From Propionibacteriaceae bacterium (GTDB lineage Bacteria > Actinomycetota > Actinomycetes > Propionibacteriales > Propionibacteriaceae): a stretch of 35,385 nt of DNA. Location of the stretch: NCBI GenBank assembly GCA_031272505.1, contig JAISTQ010000052.1, forward strand, positions 1 through 35,385, written 5' to 3'. This document shows positions 1-7,267 of this stretch, one piece after another (position 1 is the stretch's first letter; each line of letters starts with the position of its first letter). Under the pieces are notes generated by a model. That model saw only the letters and a program-made list of their open reading frames with translations. It was not told where the DNA came from and did no database searches. Position numbers and translations under genes: made by a program.

Positions 1-1388
1 ACGACCCCTTTGCGCACGTCCGGGCCAATGACGACCACCCGCTGCAGGGTGGCGGTCTTCGCCGGGCCTTCGGTGGTGCCGTCGTCTTCGAGGTCGGGGC
101 TGTGGTTGTCGGTTACCGAATAGGTGACGATGTAGGTGCCGACAGCGGTGGTGTCGAGCGGGAGGCCGCCGGGGCTGACGTTCGTCACCGTGATCGGGCC
201 GCCGGCCGCGCTAGCAGTTGTCAGGTCGTTGCCGTCGACGTCCACGGCGGTGACGTCGGCAAGCAGGTCGGCGGTGCTCAGCGAGCCGCCGTTCGCGCCC
301 ACCGCCAGGTTCATCGCGCTCGTACCAGATGTGAAATACGGCGGGCCGCTGGTGGCGGTATAGGTGAAGGTGACGGTGAGCGTGGTGCTGGCCAAGGCGG
401 GCAGGTTGTCGATCGCGCGGTCGGCGCTCAAGGTGCCGGTGGAGGCAGATTGTACTTTGTAGCCGGTGAACGTCGGCACGTCCAGGGCGACCGTCTTGCC
501 GCGGGCGATGATGGCGTCGGTGGACGCCTGCTGCTTAGTCAGATCGGTCTTGATGGTCTGGTCGGGGGCGATAGTGTCGCCGTCGAGGTTCACGAATTTG
601 GCGGTGATGGTGGCCGGGGCCACGATCTCGCCGAAGGCGTTCGGCACCGAGTAGCTGACCACCCTCGGGTTGTTGCCGGTGACGACGACATAGCAGCCGT
701 TGTCGGCGAACACCCGCTCGCCATAGCTGGTCACTTGCGTGGGCACGTTCACTTCGGTGAAGGCGTTACCCTCAAAGGCGGAGTCGGAAATGCCGGTGAC
801 CGTGGTGGGAATGGTAATGGTCTCCAGGAGATTGTCCATGAAGGCGCCCTCGCCGATGTTGAAGCCGGCGGTTGATGGCCAAGTAATGGACGTAATTTGG
901 TTGCCGCGGAAGGCGAACGCGCCCAGCCCGTCGGCGTCCAAGCTATTTGGCAGCGTCACGTCGGTGAGCTTGTTGAAGGCGAACGCGTACTTGCCGATCT
1001 TCGTCAGCGCGGGCAGGGTGACGGAGGTTAAGTCATTCTCTTGGAAGGCACCTTCGCCAATCTCGGTGACGGAAGCGGGAATGCCCACCTCGGTAAGCCC
1101 TTTCGACTTGAACGCCTGCGCGCCGATCTTGAGCACGGTGATGCCGCCAATGCTGCTGGGAATCTCCGGCTGCTTGCTCAGGCCGAAATACCCCACGATG
1201 GTTTGCGTGTCTTGGTCGAACACATAGTCGGTCTCCGCTGTGACCTCGGGTGTGGCGAAGCTCACCTGCGCCGACAGCACCGCCGATTGAAACACCAGCG
1301 CGAGCGCCACCACAGACGCGAACCCACGCGCCCACCTCCGCGGCAAAACGCCGAACGCCCGTCTTGTCGTGTGCTTTTTGACAGTCAT
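1..1388 (-). CDS. Secreted BspA-like leucine-rich-repeat surface protein (3' end outside window)
   Basis: An open minus-strand frame runs from an ATG at 1388 off the left edge, giving 462 visible codons. Residues 1-45 form a signal peptide: basic start (KKHTTRR), hydrophobic core around 22-40, small-residue cleavage region. Residues about 86-230 hold six LRR_5/BspA-type repeats of 20-24 residues with the pattern L-x-x-V-x-I/L-P, then I-G-x-x-A-F. Residues 262-345 resemble a MucBP-like beta module and 350-455 an Ig-like/DUF5011 module (GTYIVTYSVTD). Such proteins are extracellular and often bind host or partner surfaces; a C-terminal anchor would lie outside the window. An in-frame ATG lies at 1400, but the GAAGG five bases before 1388 favours the shorter start. 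The frame and family are clear; the ligand is unknown. Confidence 0.85.
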   Translation of the reverse strand, partial: MTVKKHTTRRAFGVLPRRWARGFASVVALALVFQSAVLSAQVSFATPEVTAETDYVFDQDTQTIVGYFGLSKQPEIPSSIGGITVLKIGAQAFKSKGLTEVGIPASVTEIGEGAFQENDLTSVTLPALTKIGKYAFAFNKLTDVTLPNSLDADGLGAFAFRGNQITSITWPSTAGFNIGEGAFMDNLLETITIPTTVTGISDSAFEGNAFTEVNVPTQVTSYGERVFADNGCYVVVTGNNPRVVSYSVPNAFGEIVAPATITAKFVNLDGDTIAPDQTIKTDLTKQQASTDAIIARGKTVALDVPTFTGYKVQSASTGTLSADRAIDNLPALASTTLTVTFTYTATSGPPYFTSGTSAMNLAVGANGGSLSTADLLADVTAVDVDGNDLTTASAAGGPITVTNVSPGGLPLDTTAVGTYIVTYSVTDNHSPDLEDDGTTEGPAKTATLQRVVVIGPDVRKGV

Positions 1389-1455
1389 ACCGACCTTCAT
1401 TTCCTCTGCCCGTGGAAGCGAGCACCCCCTCCCAGCCACACCTCTATGGCAAGGT

Positions 1456-1496
1456 CTAGGTCTTCAGTACATTCCCTTCAGTACATTCCTACCTAG
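1456..1496. repeat. Tandem 14-bp repeats flanked by inverted 6-mers
   Basis: CTTCAGTACATTCC occurs twice in exact tandem at 1462-1475 and 1476-1489. The pair is bracketed by CTAGGT (1456-1461) and ACCTAG (1491-1496), which are inverted repeats of each other. It lies about 70-110 bp upstream of the leucine-rich-repeat gene start. A TTGACT hexamer on the minus strand (1495-1500) overlaps the right edge and could be a -35 element. The arrangement resembles an iterated operator; this role is inferred. Confidence 0.6.
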
Positions 1497-1783
1497 TCAA
1501 CCCCCAATAACCACGAATGTCAGCTATCCGTTGGTTTATTGTCAGGTTACATGAAGTATACCTTTAGATTTGGGTTACTCTGCATCACCACCCGGATTAC
1601 ACAACAGCAGTCGTCGACTGCCACTTTGTGGAGTAGTTTGGAGCCGTGGCTGAATCGAATGGATCTGCGGCTGAGTGGGTAGCCGTTGCCGTCCGTCCAG
1701 AATTGTCGGTGGCGGCGTCTACTCTTTAAGACACTGGCGGTTCGCACCAGGTGTTGCCGCTTCTGATCTGAGAGGATATGACT
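1497..1783. other. AT-richer divergent intergenic stretch
   Basis: This gene-free stretch separates the leucine-rich-repeat gene from the methyltransferase. It is visibly richer in A+T than the surrounding chromosome, especially 1505-1590, which fits an acquired restriction-modification module. A possible plus-strand promoter is TTGTCA near 1540 followed by TTTAGAT about 18 bp later, but the match is weak. I see no convincing gene in it. Confidence 0.4.
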
Positions 1784-2791
1784 ATGGCACACGGCGAGAC
1801 GACAGTTCTGGAGATTTGCGCCGGTGCCGGTGGCCAATCCTCTGGTCTGGAGATGGCAGGGTTTGAGCATGTGTGTGCGGTCGAGATTGACTCTGACGCG
1901 GCGGCCACCCTTCGCCTGAACCGCCCTTACTGGGATGTTGCCGAGGCCGATGTGCGGGAGTTCGACGCTTCCACCTATCGCGGGGTAACCATGTTGGCGG
2001 GCGGCGTGCCTTGCCCGCCCTTCAGCATCGCGGGCAAGCAGCTTGGCCCCGACGATGAGCGCGACCTGTTTCCCAGGGCCATGGAACTCGTCCGGCAGAC
2101 CCGCCCGGAAGCGGTCATGCTCGAAAACGTCAAGGGCCTGGCCTCGCCCAGATTCGACACCTATAGGGCCTCGCTTCTACGCATCCTGCACTCGATGGGC
2201 TACGAAACGGATTGGAAGCTCCTCCACGCCAGTTGGTACGGGGTGCCTCAGCTTCGCCCCCGGTTCATCCTGGTCGCCATGAAGCCCCGCGCCTTCGCCC
2301 ACTTCCAGTGGCCCGAACCGATTGGCGAACCACCCACTGTTGGGGAAACGCTGCTTGAGCACATGGCTGCGAACGGTTGGGTTGGCGCTCAAGCGTGGGC
2401 AGAAAAGGCAGACGGCATCGCACCCACCATCGTGGGCGGCTCTAAAAAGCATGGCGGCGCTGACCTTGGGCCGACCCGGTCGCGCCGCGCGTGGCTTGAG
2501 CTTGGCGTTGATGGGCGCGGAGTCGCCGACGCGCCTCCTTCCGAAGAAGCGCCTATCGACTATCTGCCGAGGCTGACGAACCGGATGGTGGCGCTGTTGC
2601 AGGGCTTCTTGCCGCAGTGGCAGTTCGCAGGCCGGAAAACCTCTGTCTACCGCCAGATCGGCAACGCATTTCCTCCGCCAGTTGCATATCACGTTGGCAA
2701 CGCCATCCAGGCCGCACTCGCTGGTACTGGCAGGCCCAGAAAGATGCAACCGTTGTTCGATTTGGAAGCGGGCACTGGCACATACGGCTGA
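1784..2791 (+). CDS. DNA (cytosine-5) methyltransferase of a type II restriction-modification system
   Basis: The 335-residue protein has the m5C methyltransferase motifs in order: motif I (LEICAGAGGQSSGLEMAGF, from residue 9), motif IV GGVPCPPFS with catalytic Cys77, motif VI ENVKG (114-118), motif VIII QLRPR (156-160), a target-recognition region at about 175-265, motif IX (LTNRMVALLQGF) and motif X RQIGNAFPP (290-298). It transfers a methyl group from S-adenosylmethionine to C5 of cytosine in the recognition site, protecting host DNA from the neighbouring nuclease. The ATG at 1784 is chosen because AGAGG lies eight bases upstream; the in-frame ATG at 1778 is only two bases from it. The gene is convergent with the NaeI-like gene, with stops seven bases apart. 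The target is probably GCCGGC by analogy with NaeI, which is inferred. Confidence 0.93.
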   Translation: MAHGETTVLEICAGAGGQSSGLEMAGFEHVCAVEIDSDAAATLRLNRPYWDVAEADVREFDASTYRGVTMLAGGVPCPPFSIAGKQLGPDDERDLFPRAMELVRQTRPEAVMLENVKGLASPRFDTYRASLLRILHSMGYETDWKLLHASWYGVPQLRPRFILVAMKPRAFAHFQWPEPIGEPPTVGETLLEHMAANGWVGAQAWAEKADGIAPTIVGGSKKHGGADLGPTRSRRAWLELGVDGRGVADAPPSEEAPIDYLPRLTNRMVALLQGFLPQWQFAGRKTSVYRQIGNAFPPPVAYHVGNAIQAALAGTGRPRKMQPLFDLEAGTGTYG

Positions 2792-2798
2792 CCTGGCG

Positions 2799-3746
2799 CT
2801 ACTTTGCCTTCTTCGTGCTGGAAAGTGGCGGGGCAGCTTCTGTAACCACATCATCCGGCTTGGCCACTCTCCACCATGAGCCCCCAAGCTCGACACTTGC
2901 AGGCGATCCGGCAGCGGCTGGGACAACCTGGACGCTGACGAACTCCCCTTCCTGTGGAACAGCTATTCCGAGTTTTTCGGCGATTTCCCGATGCGAGGCA
3001 TAGTCGCCGCCAGGAATGATGTAACCCTCCGGCGCAAGTGCCGAGCGGGCCCCTCCATTCTCGCGAACCCGCTTCATGTAGTCCTTTTGCTGGGCGACGG
3101 TGGCTATCACGACACGGCTGATCCGGCGATTCGTCACCCTTCGGAACAACTCATTGATGCGCTGTTGGCCCGACTCTGGAGACATGATCGCCTCCCGAGT
3201 CTCGTCATCGACACTGAGCAGGATGTTCTCGGCCATCTCTGCATCCCGGAACAGCCAGTAGATGGCATCTCTGCCCGACTTGCTGAGCCCTGTCTTGCCG
3301 TCCCGGTTGGAACTTTCCCGGCGGTTGCGATCAGTGGCTCTCACCACACCCAGCGACCAACGCGCGCGCCCGTCGTCAGCGGTTGCGACAAGGAGAAGTA
3401 GCCCGAAGCTCTCTGGTGGGAGCATCCAAGCCCCGTCCTTGAACGAGAACTTGCAGTCGATGTCGTACCCGGCGATTCGATAATCCAGCTTGTCGCCGTC
3501 GTCAATGATGTCCTTGAACTCACGGCGCAGGTTGATTTCGATGAGAGTCCCGAAGTGCGTCTTCTCGGTCTTGTAAAGCTGGTCCACGGAGTAGCGCCCC
3601 GTGTGCTCGCCGTCGTAGAGCTGATCGAAGGTCGCGCGGAATACGCGGGCCGCCCTGGAACCTTCCGGGTCGGCACGCTGGATGACCTCAACGATTTCTG
3701 CCAGTTCTGGGTCGCCTTGGAGAATCGCGCTTGCTTCAGATGCCAC
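2799..3746 (-). CDS. NaeI-family type II restriction endonuclease
   Basis: The 315-residue protein matches NaeI (317 residues) along its length as I recall that sequence. Shared segments include QLYDG (42-46), KTEKTH, EINLRREF, DYRIAGYDIDCKFS, GAWMLPPES, RVNELFRRV-like and IATVAQQ-DYMKRV. The PD-(D/E)xK residues map to Glu70, Asp88, Asp97 and Lys99, offset two from NaeI Glu70/Asp86/Asp95/Lys97. NaeI is a type IIE enzyme cutting GCCGGC after binding a second effector site; its N-terminal half is the nuclease and its C-terminal half a CAP-like DNA-binding domain. Position 43 is Leu, as in NaeI, where Leu-to-Lys is known to give topoisomerase-like activity. The start is GTG with no clear ribosome-binding site. 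It forms a tail-to-tail module with the methyltransferase; no control-protein gene is visible. The exact target is inferred. Confidence 0.92.
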   Translation of the reverse strand: MASEASAILQGDPELAEIVEVIQRADPEGSRAARVFRATFDQLYDGEHTGRYSVDQLYKTEKTHFGTLIEINLRREFKDIIDDGDKLDYRIAGYDIDCKFSFKDGAWMLPPESFGLLLLVATADDGRARWSLGVVRATDRNRRESSNRDGKTGLSKSGRDAIYWLFRDAEMAENILLSVDDETREAIMSPESGQQRINELFRRVTNRRISRVVIATVAQQKDYMKRVRENGGARSALAPEGYIIPGGDYASHREIAEKLGIAVPQEGEFVSVQVVPAAAGSPASVELGGSWWRVAKPDDVVTEAAPPLSSTKKAK

Positions 3747-3816
3747 AGCGTCAGCCTATCGCCTTAACGCCGCCGCACCGTTTCCAACGGGCCTTGTGCA
3801 CAAGCCGACGTCAGTT

Positions 3817-3859
3817 GAGGCGCAGCCTCGGCTCTCTGGGCGAGCGCCAAGGTCCTGAC
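3817..3859. repeat. 43-bp direct repeat, copy 1
   Basis: This copy matches 3983-4025 at 41 of 43 positions. It contains the small dyad GAGGC-GCA-GCCTC. It lies between the endonuclease start and the tRNA pair, in a 313-base stretch (3747-4059) with no credible gene. Confidence 0.75.
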
Positions 3860-3896
3860 AAGTGAGAGGATGTAGACCGCAGAAGCGAGCGAGAAA

Positions 3897-3913
3897 GCCG
3901 CCGAAACGGCGGC
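3897..3913. other. Perfect 7-bp hairpin between the 43-bp repeats
   Basis: GCCGCCG and CGGCGGC form a perfect stem around an AAA loop. It sits between the two direct repeats and could end transcription or be part of a mobile or extragenic repeat unit. There is no T-run after it on either strand. Confidence 0.4.
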
Positions 3914-3982
3914 GACCGGTCGGCTGGATGACGGTCACGCTGAGCTTGCTCAAGCGGGGACGGCAGCCAGGCGGCGGGAGAC

Positions 3983-4025
3983 GAGGCGCAGCCTCGGCTC
4001 TCTGAGCGAGCGCCAAGGTCTTGAC
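3983..4025. repeat. 43-bp direct repeat, copy 2
   Basis: This is the second copy of the repeat at 3817-3859, differing at two positions (A for G, T for C). It directly abuts the 11-bp hairpin at 4028-4053 next to tRNA-Glu. Confidence 0.75.
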
Positions 4026-4027
4026 GA

Positions 4028-4053
4028 GCAAAGCGCCCGGAAGGGCGCTTTGC
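4028..4053 (-). terminator. Strong 11-bp hairpin after tRNA-Glu
   Basis: GCAAAGCGCCC and GGGCGCTTTGC form a perfect 11-bp stem around a GGAA loop, beginning six bases after the tRNA-Glu 3' end. It probably terminates the tRNA transcript. A distinct T-tract is missing, as is common in high-G+C genomes. Confidence 0.6.
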
Positions 4054-4059
4054 GAGGAG

Positions 4060-4132
4060 TAGCCCCGAGCGGATTCGAACCGCCGTTTCAGCCTTGAGAG
4101 GGCCGCGTGCTAGGCCGCTACACAACGGGGCC
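4060..4132 (-). tRNA. tRNA-Glu (anticodon CTC)
   Basis: The 73-nt minus-strand sequence folds as a cloverleaf. The acceptor is GGCCCCG paired with CGGGGCT (one G-U pair), the anticodon stem is CGGCC/GGCTG and the loop CTCTCAA gives anticodon CTC, reading GAG. The T-loop GGTTCGAATCC is canonical. No CCA is encoded. Confidence 0.93.
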
Positions 4133-4211
4133 ATATGAAGTTGTCGCCAAGGACGTACCCTGACAGAAGTCGCGCTCAGACGCTTCCAGGAAGCGGATGA
4201 GCCGACTTACG

Positions 4212-4283
4212 TTGGGGTACCAGGACTCGAACCTGGACTGACGGAACCAGAATCCGGCGGGCTGCCAATTACCCCATACCCCA
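4212..4283 (-). tRNA. tRNA-Gln (anticodon CTG)
   Basis: The 72-nt minus-strand cloverleaf has acceptor TGGGGTA paired with TACCCCA, anticodon loop TTCTGGT giving anticodon CTG (reads CAG), and T-loop GGTTCGAGTCC. It lies 79 bases upstream of tRNA-Glu on the same strand, so the two are probably co-transcribed. Confidence 0.93.
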
Positions 4284-4352
4284 GGGTTCGCTTCAAACCA
4301 GCAAGGGTCAACGATACCGGATTTGCCGGTAAGCAGCAACCTAAGCGGCAAC

Positions 4353-5279
4353 CTACGGCGTGGTGTTGGGGAGTTTGAGTTTTTGGGCGAACCAGAGGGC
4401 GGCCAACGCGAACAGGGCGTAGCCGGTGATGTCGAAGATGGCCGTCAGCCACGTCAGCTCGGTGGTGGAGATCACTTGCGCGATTGAGGAGGTGAGCCCG
4501 GCCACGAGGTAGGCGTAGAGGTTGTTGACGGTATGCACGGCGATGCTGGCCTCCAGGCCGCCGGTGTAGAGCGCCAACACCCCGGCGACCATGCCGAAGC
4601 CGAACCGCTCGGTGAACAGCGCCCAGTTCTGGGTGCCGTGGAACACCGCGAAGAGCAGCGCGGAGGCGATGATCGGCAGCCATTTGCTGCGCGCGGACGA
4701 GCCCAACGCGGCGAGCAGGTAGCCGCGGAAGAAGTACTCCTCGGCGGCCGCCTGGATCGGCACCGTCAAAATGATCACGACCAGCCACACCCCAAAGTCG
4801 GCCTGCGGCTTGATGGGCAGAATCGTGAATCCAGAGCTGGCCCAGGCGAAAGCGCCGATCACCACCAGGCCAGCCAAAAAGCAGATGAACGCCCAGCGCC
4901 AGCGGAAGCCCGGCTGCACCGAGCTCAGCCAGCGGCCCCGGGTCTGATGCAGCAACGTCACCAGCGCGAAAGCCACCACGATCAGCGAGCCCATCCCGAG
5001 ATGCCGGGCGAGCATCCCCTCCGGTTTGGTGAAAGTCGTCAAAGTGAGCAGGAAGTCGCTCATCGAGCCCGGCTGGCCTTCGATCTGCCAGATGGTCGCC
5101 CCGACGCCGACCATCACGTAGGCCACCCCGAACATGAAGAACAGCATCGCGATCAGCAGCCCGACCATGCCTTTCACCGCCTCGGACATCACCGGCGGCT
5201 CGCTCAAGGGCGCGCGCAGCAGCACATACGGGTAGGTGACGTCGGCAGGCGGGTCTTTCAGTTTCAGTTTGAAGGCCAT
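4353..5279 (-). CDS. CPBP-family intramembrane metalloprotease
   Basis: The 308-residue polytopic membrane protein has about eight hydrophobic segments and the three signature motifs of the CPBP/Rce1 (Abi, PF02517) family: EEYFFRG, FAVFHGTQN and HTVNN. These supply the glutamate and histidine/asparagine residues of an intramembrane glutamate-type protease. Bacterial members act in bacteriocin self-immunity, peptide maturation or prenyl-protein-like processing; the substrate here is unknown. Its ATG lies one base after the stop of the fumarylacetoacetase-family gene, so it is probably the last gene of a co-translated ilvE-FAH-CPBP set. The functional link with amino-acid metabolism is unclear. 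Confidence 0.88.
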   Translation of the reverse strand: MAFKLKLKDPPADVTYPYVLLRAPLSEPPVMSEAVKGMVGLLIAMLFFMFGVAYVMVGVGATIWQIEGQPGSMSDFLLTLTTFTKPEGMLARHLGMGSLIVVAFALVTLLHQTRGRWLSSVQPGFRWRWAFICFLAGLVVIGAFAWASSGFTILPIKPQADFGVWLVVIILTVPIQAAAEEYFFRGYLLAALGSSARSKWLPIIASALLFAVFHGTQNWALFTERFGFGMVAGVLALYTGGLEASIAVHTVNNLYAYLVAGLTSSIAQVISTTELTWLTAIFDITGYALFALAALWFAQKLKLPNTTP

Positions 5280-5280
5280 G

Positions 5281-6081
5281 TCACTCCTCGGCGATGACCG
5301 GATTCGTCAAAGTGCCGATCTCGGCGACGCTCACGCTCACTTCCGCGCCCGGCTCCATCGGCCCGATGCCCGCCGGGGTGCCCGTCAAGATCACATCGCC
5401 GGGCAGCAGCGTGGTGAACGAGGAGACGAACTCGATCAAGCGCGGAATCGGGTTCAGCATCAGCGCAGTGCTCTCCTTTTGCTTCACCTCGCCGTCCACG
5501 GTGGTGGTGATCAGCAGGTCGCCCGCCTCCTCCAAGCCCAAATGCGTGACCATCCACGGCCCGAGCACGGTGAAGGTGTCATAGCCCTTGCCGCGCGTCC
5601 ACTGGCCGTCTTTGTCCTGCAAGTCCCGGGCGGTGACGTCATTGCCGACGGTGTAGCCGAAGATCACCTCGGCGGCCCGCGCGGCCGGCACCCGGCGGCA
5701 GATCCGCCCGATGATGACGGCCAATTCGCCCTCGTAATCGAGCCGCTGGCACTCAATCGGCTTGACGATCGCCTCGCCCGGCCCGATCACCGAGGTATTC
5801 GGCTTCAGGAACGTCAACGGCTCGGCGGGAATGGCGCTGCCCATCTCGGCGGCGTGGTCGGCGTAGTTCTTGCCGATGCCCACCACCTTCGAGCGCGGCA
5901 GCACCGGGGCCAGCAGCCGCACCTCGGCGAGCAGCACCCGCTCGCCGGTGTAGTGGATCGGCCCCGCCAACGGATCGCCGGAAACCACCGCGATGGTCTC
6001 CGGATGCTCCCCGTGATCCTCGGCCAACTCCACGATGCCGTACGCCGTCTCACCGACGTGGGAAAACCTGGCGACCCGCAT
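5281..6081 (-). CDS. Fumarylacetoacetate hydrolase-family protein
   Basis: The 266-residue protein has the C-terminal FAH fold signatures: VGIGKNYADHAAEMG near residue 67, TFLKPNT, the metal-binding LDYEGELAVIIG, GYTVGNDVTARDLQ, GPWMVT and LLPGDVILTGTPAGIG. Members bind Mg2+ or Mn2+ and cleave or decarboxylate acylpyruvates and related 2-oxo acids, or decarboxylate oxaloacetate. The substrate cannot be fixed from sequence. Its ATG overlaps the ilvE stop codon by one base (TGATG), which implies translational coupling. In several actinobacteria a FAH-family gene lies near leucine biosynthesis and glutamyl-tRNA synthetase genes, so a clean-up role for a 2-oxo acid by-product is plausible but inferred. 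Confidence 0.9.
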   Translation of the reverse strand: MRVARFSHVGETAYGIVELAEDHGEHPETIAVVSGDPLAGPIHYTGERVLLAEVRLLAPVLPRSKVVGIGKNYADHAAEMGSAIPAEPLTFLKPNTSVIGPGEAIVKPIECQRLDYEGELAVIIGRICRRVPAARAAEVIFGYTVGNDVTARDLQDKDGQWTRGKGYDTFTVLGPWMVTHLGLEEAGDLLITTTVDGEVKQKESTALMLNPIPRLIEFVSSFTTLLPGDVILTGTPAGIGPMEPGAEVSVSVAEIGTLTNPVIAEE

Positions 6082-7163
6082 CAGACGACCCGCAGCATCC
6101 AGCCGTGGGTGTCCTCCGCCCGGCCGTATTGGATGTCGATCAGCCGCTCGCGGAGTTTCAGCGTCACCGGCCCGGCGGGCTGCGGCAACTGCCAGACGCC
6201 GTGCCGGGACTTGAACGAGTTCACCGGGCTCATCACCGCGGCCGTCCCACAGGCGAACGCCTCCTGCACCGCGCCCGACGCGATGCCGTCAAACAGATCC
6301 GCGGCGGTGAGCCGACGCTCCTCGGTCTCGATGCCGAGATCGGCGGCCACCTGGATCACCGACTTGCGGGTGATGCCGTCCAGAATCATGCCGTCCAAAG
6401 CCGGGGTGAGCAGCTTGCCGTCGCGGTAGAGGAAGACGTTCATGCCGCCCAACTCCTCCACCTGATCCTTGCCCACCGACTCGATGTAAAGCACCTGCGA
6501 GCAGCCGTGCTCGGAGCCCTCGACCTGGGGCAGCAGCGAAGCCGCGTAGTTGCCGCCACACTTGGCGAAACCGGTGCCGCCGATGCCCGCGCGGGCGTAA
6601 TCGGCAGTCACCCAGATGTCCACCGGCTTCACTCCCCCGGCGAAATACGGGGCCACCGGGCTGCCGATCACACAGAAGACCGCGCTCGGCGACGGGCGCA
6701 CCCCGACATAATCCTCGGAGGCGAACATGAACGGCCGCAGATACAGCGAACGCTCCCCGGCCGCATCCGGAACCCAGCGGGCGTCAGTCTCCACCAGCCG
6801 GGTGCACGCCTTGATGAAATCCGCCTCGTCAAGCTGCGGCAGCACCAGCCGCTCGGCCGACTTGTTCATCCGCTTGGCGTTCTCGTCCGGACGGAACAAC
6901 CAGATCGAGCCGTCCGCGTGCCGGTAGGCCTTCAGGCCCTCGAAGATCTCCTGCGCATAGTGCAGCACCGCGCAGGCGGGATTGATCTGGAAGGGGCCGT
7001 AGGGAACCACGCCGTCAGCTACCCAACCTTGGTCCTGGTGCCACGTGGTCACCGACATATGGTCGGAAAAGTGGGTGCCAAAACCGGGGTTTGCGTGGAT
7101 CGCCGCGATCTCTGCGTCAGATTTCGGCGACGGATTGGGTGTCAACGGAAACTCTAAAGCCAT
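6081..7163 (-). CDS. ilvE: Branched-chain amino-acid aminotransferase
   Basis: The 360-residue protein belongs to fold-type IV PLP aminotransferases of the long actinobacterial/eukaryotic BCAT type. Visible motifs are [10 protein letters not shown] (72-81), [10 protein letters not shown], and [15 protein letters not shown] with the PLP lysine at about 201, followed by [11 protein letters not shown] near the C-terminus. It interconverts leucine, isoleucine and valine with their 2-oxo acids using glutamate/2-oxoglutarate, the last step of branched-chain biosynthesis. It starts divergently from leuB, 104 bases away, so both leucine genes share a control region. No ribosome-binding site precedes the ATG; a TAGAAT hexamer seven bases upstream suggests a leaderless transcript. 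Confidence 0.96.
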   Translation of the reverse strand: MALEFPLTPNPSPKSDAEIAAIHANPGFGTHFSDHMSVTTWHQDQGWVADGVVPYGPFQINPACAVLHYAQEIFEGLKAYRHADGSIWLFRPDENAKRMNKSAERLVLPQLDEADFIKACTRLVETDARWVPDAAGERSLYLRPFMFASEDYVGVRPSPSAVFCVIGSPVAPYFAGGVKPVDIWVTADYARAGIGGTGFAKCGGNYAASLLPQVEGSEHGCSQVLYIESVGKDQVEELGGMNVFLYRDGKLLTPALDGMILDGITRKSVIQVAADLGIETEERRLTAADLFDGIASGAVQEAFACGTAAVMSPVNSFKSRHGVWQLPQPAGPVTLKLRERLIDIQYGRAEDTHGWMLRVV

Positions 7164-7169
7164 GGAGGG

Positions 7170-7176
7170 GATTCTA
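7170..7176 (-). promoter_or_regulatory. Putative -10 element for a leaderless ilvE transcript
   Basis: On the minus strand TAGAAT is followed by CCCCTCC and then the ilvE ATG, placing transcription start at or next to the start codon. No purine-rich ribosome-binding sequence is present. The spacer upstream contains a small CCCC/GGGG dyad. The -35 region is not clear. Confidence 0.4.
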
Positions 7177-7267
7177 CCCCCACCAGCGGGGTCTAAATGA
7201 CGGAAACAGTGTCACGATGCGGTGGACGTGTGCGCGGCGGTGGCGGCGGACAAGTAAGGTTGGTCGG

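Noticed and set aside
102-1227. Plus-strand open frames opposite the leucine-rich-repeat gene
   Set aside because: The minus strand gives a continuous secreted repeat protein; the plus frames lack any family resemblance.
1462-1489. Possible CRISPR array
   Set aside because: Only two directly abutting 14-bp units with no spacers and no cas genes in the window.
3756-4134. Small minus-strand frames between the endonuclease and the tRNA genes
   Set aside because: They span the direct repeats, hairpins and tRNA-Glu and have no conserved features.
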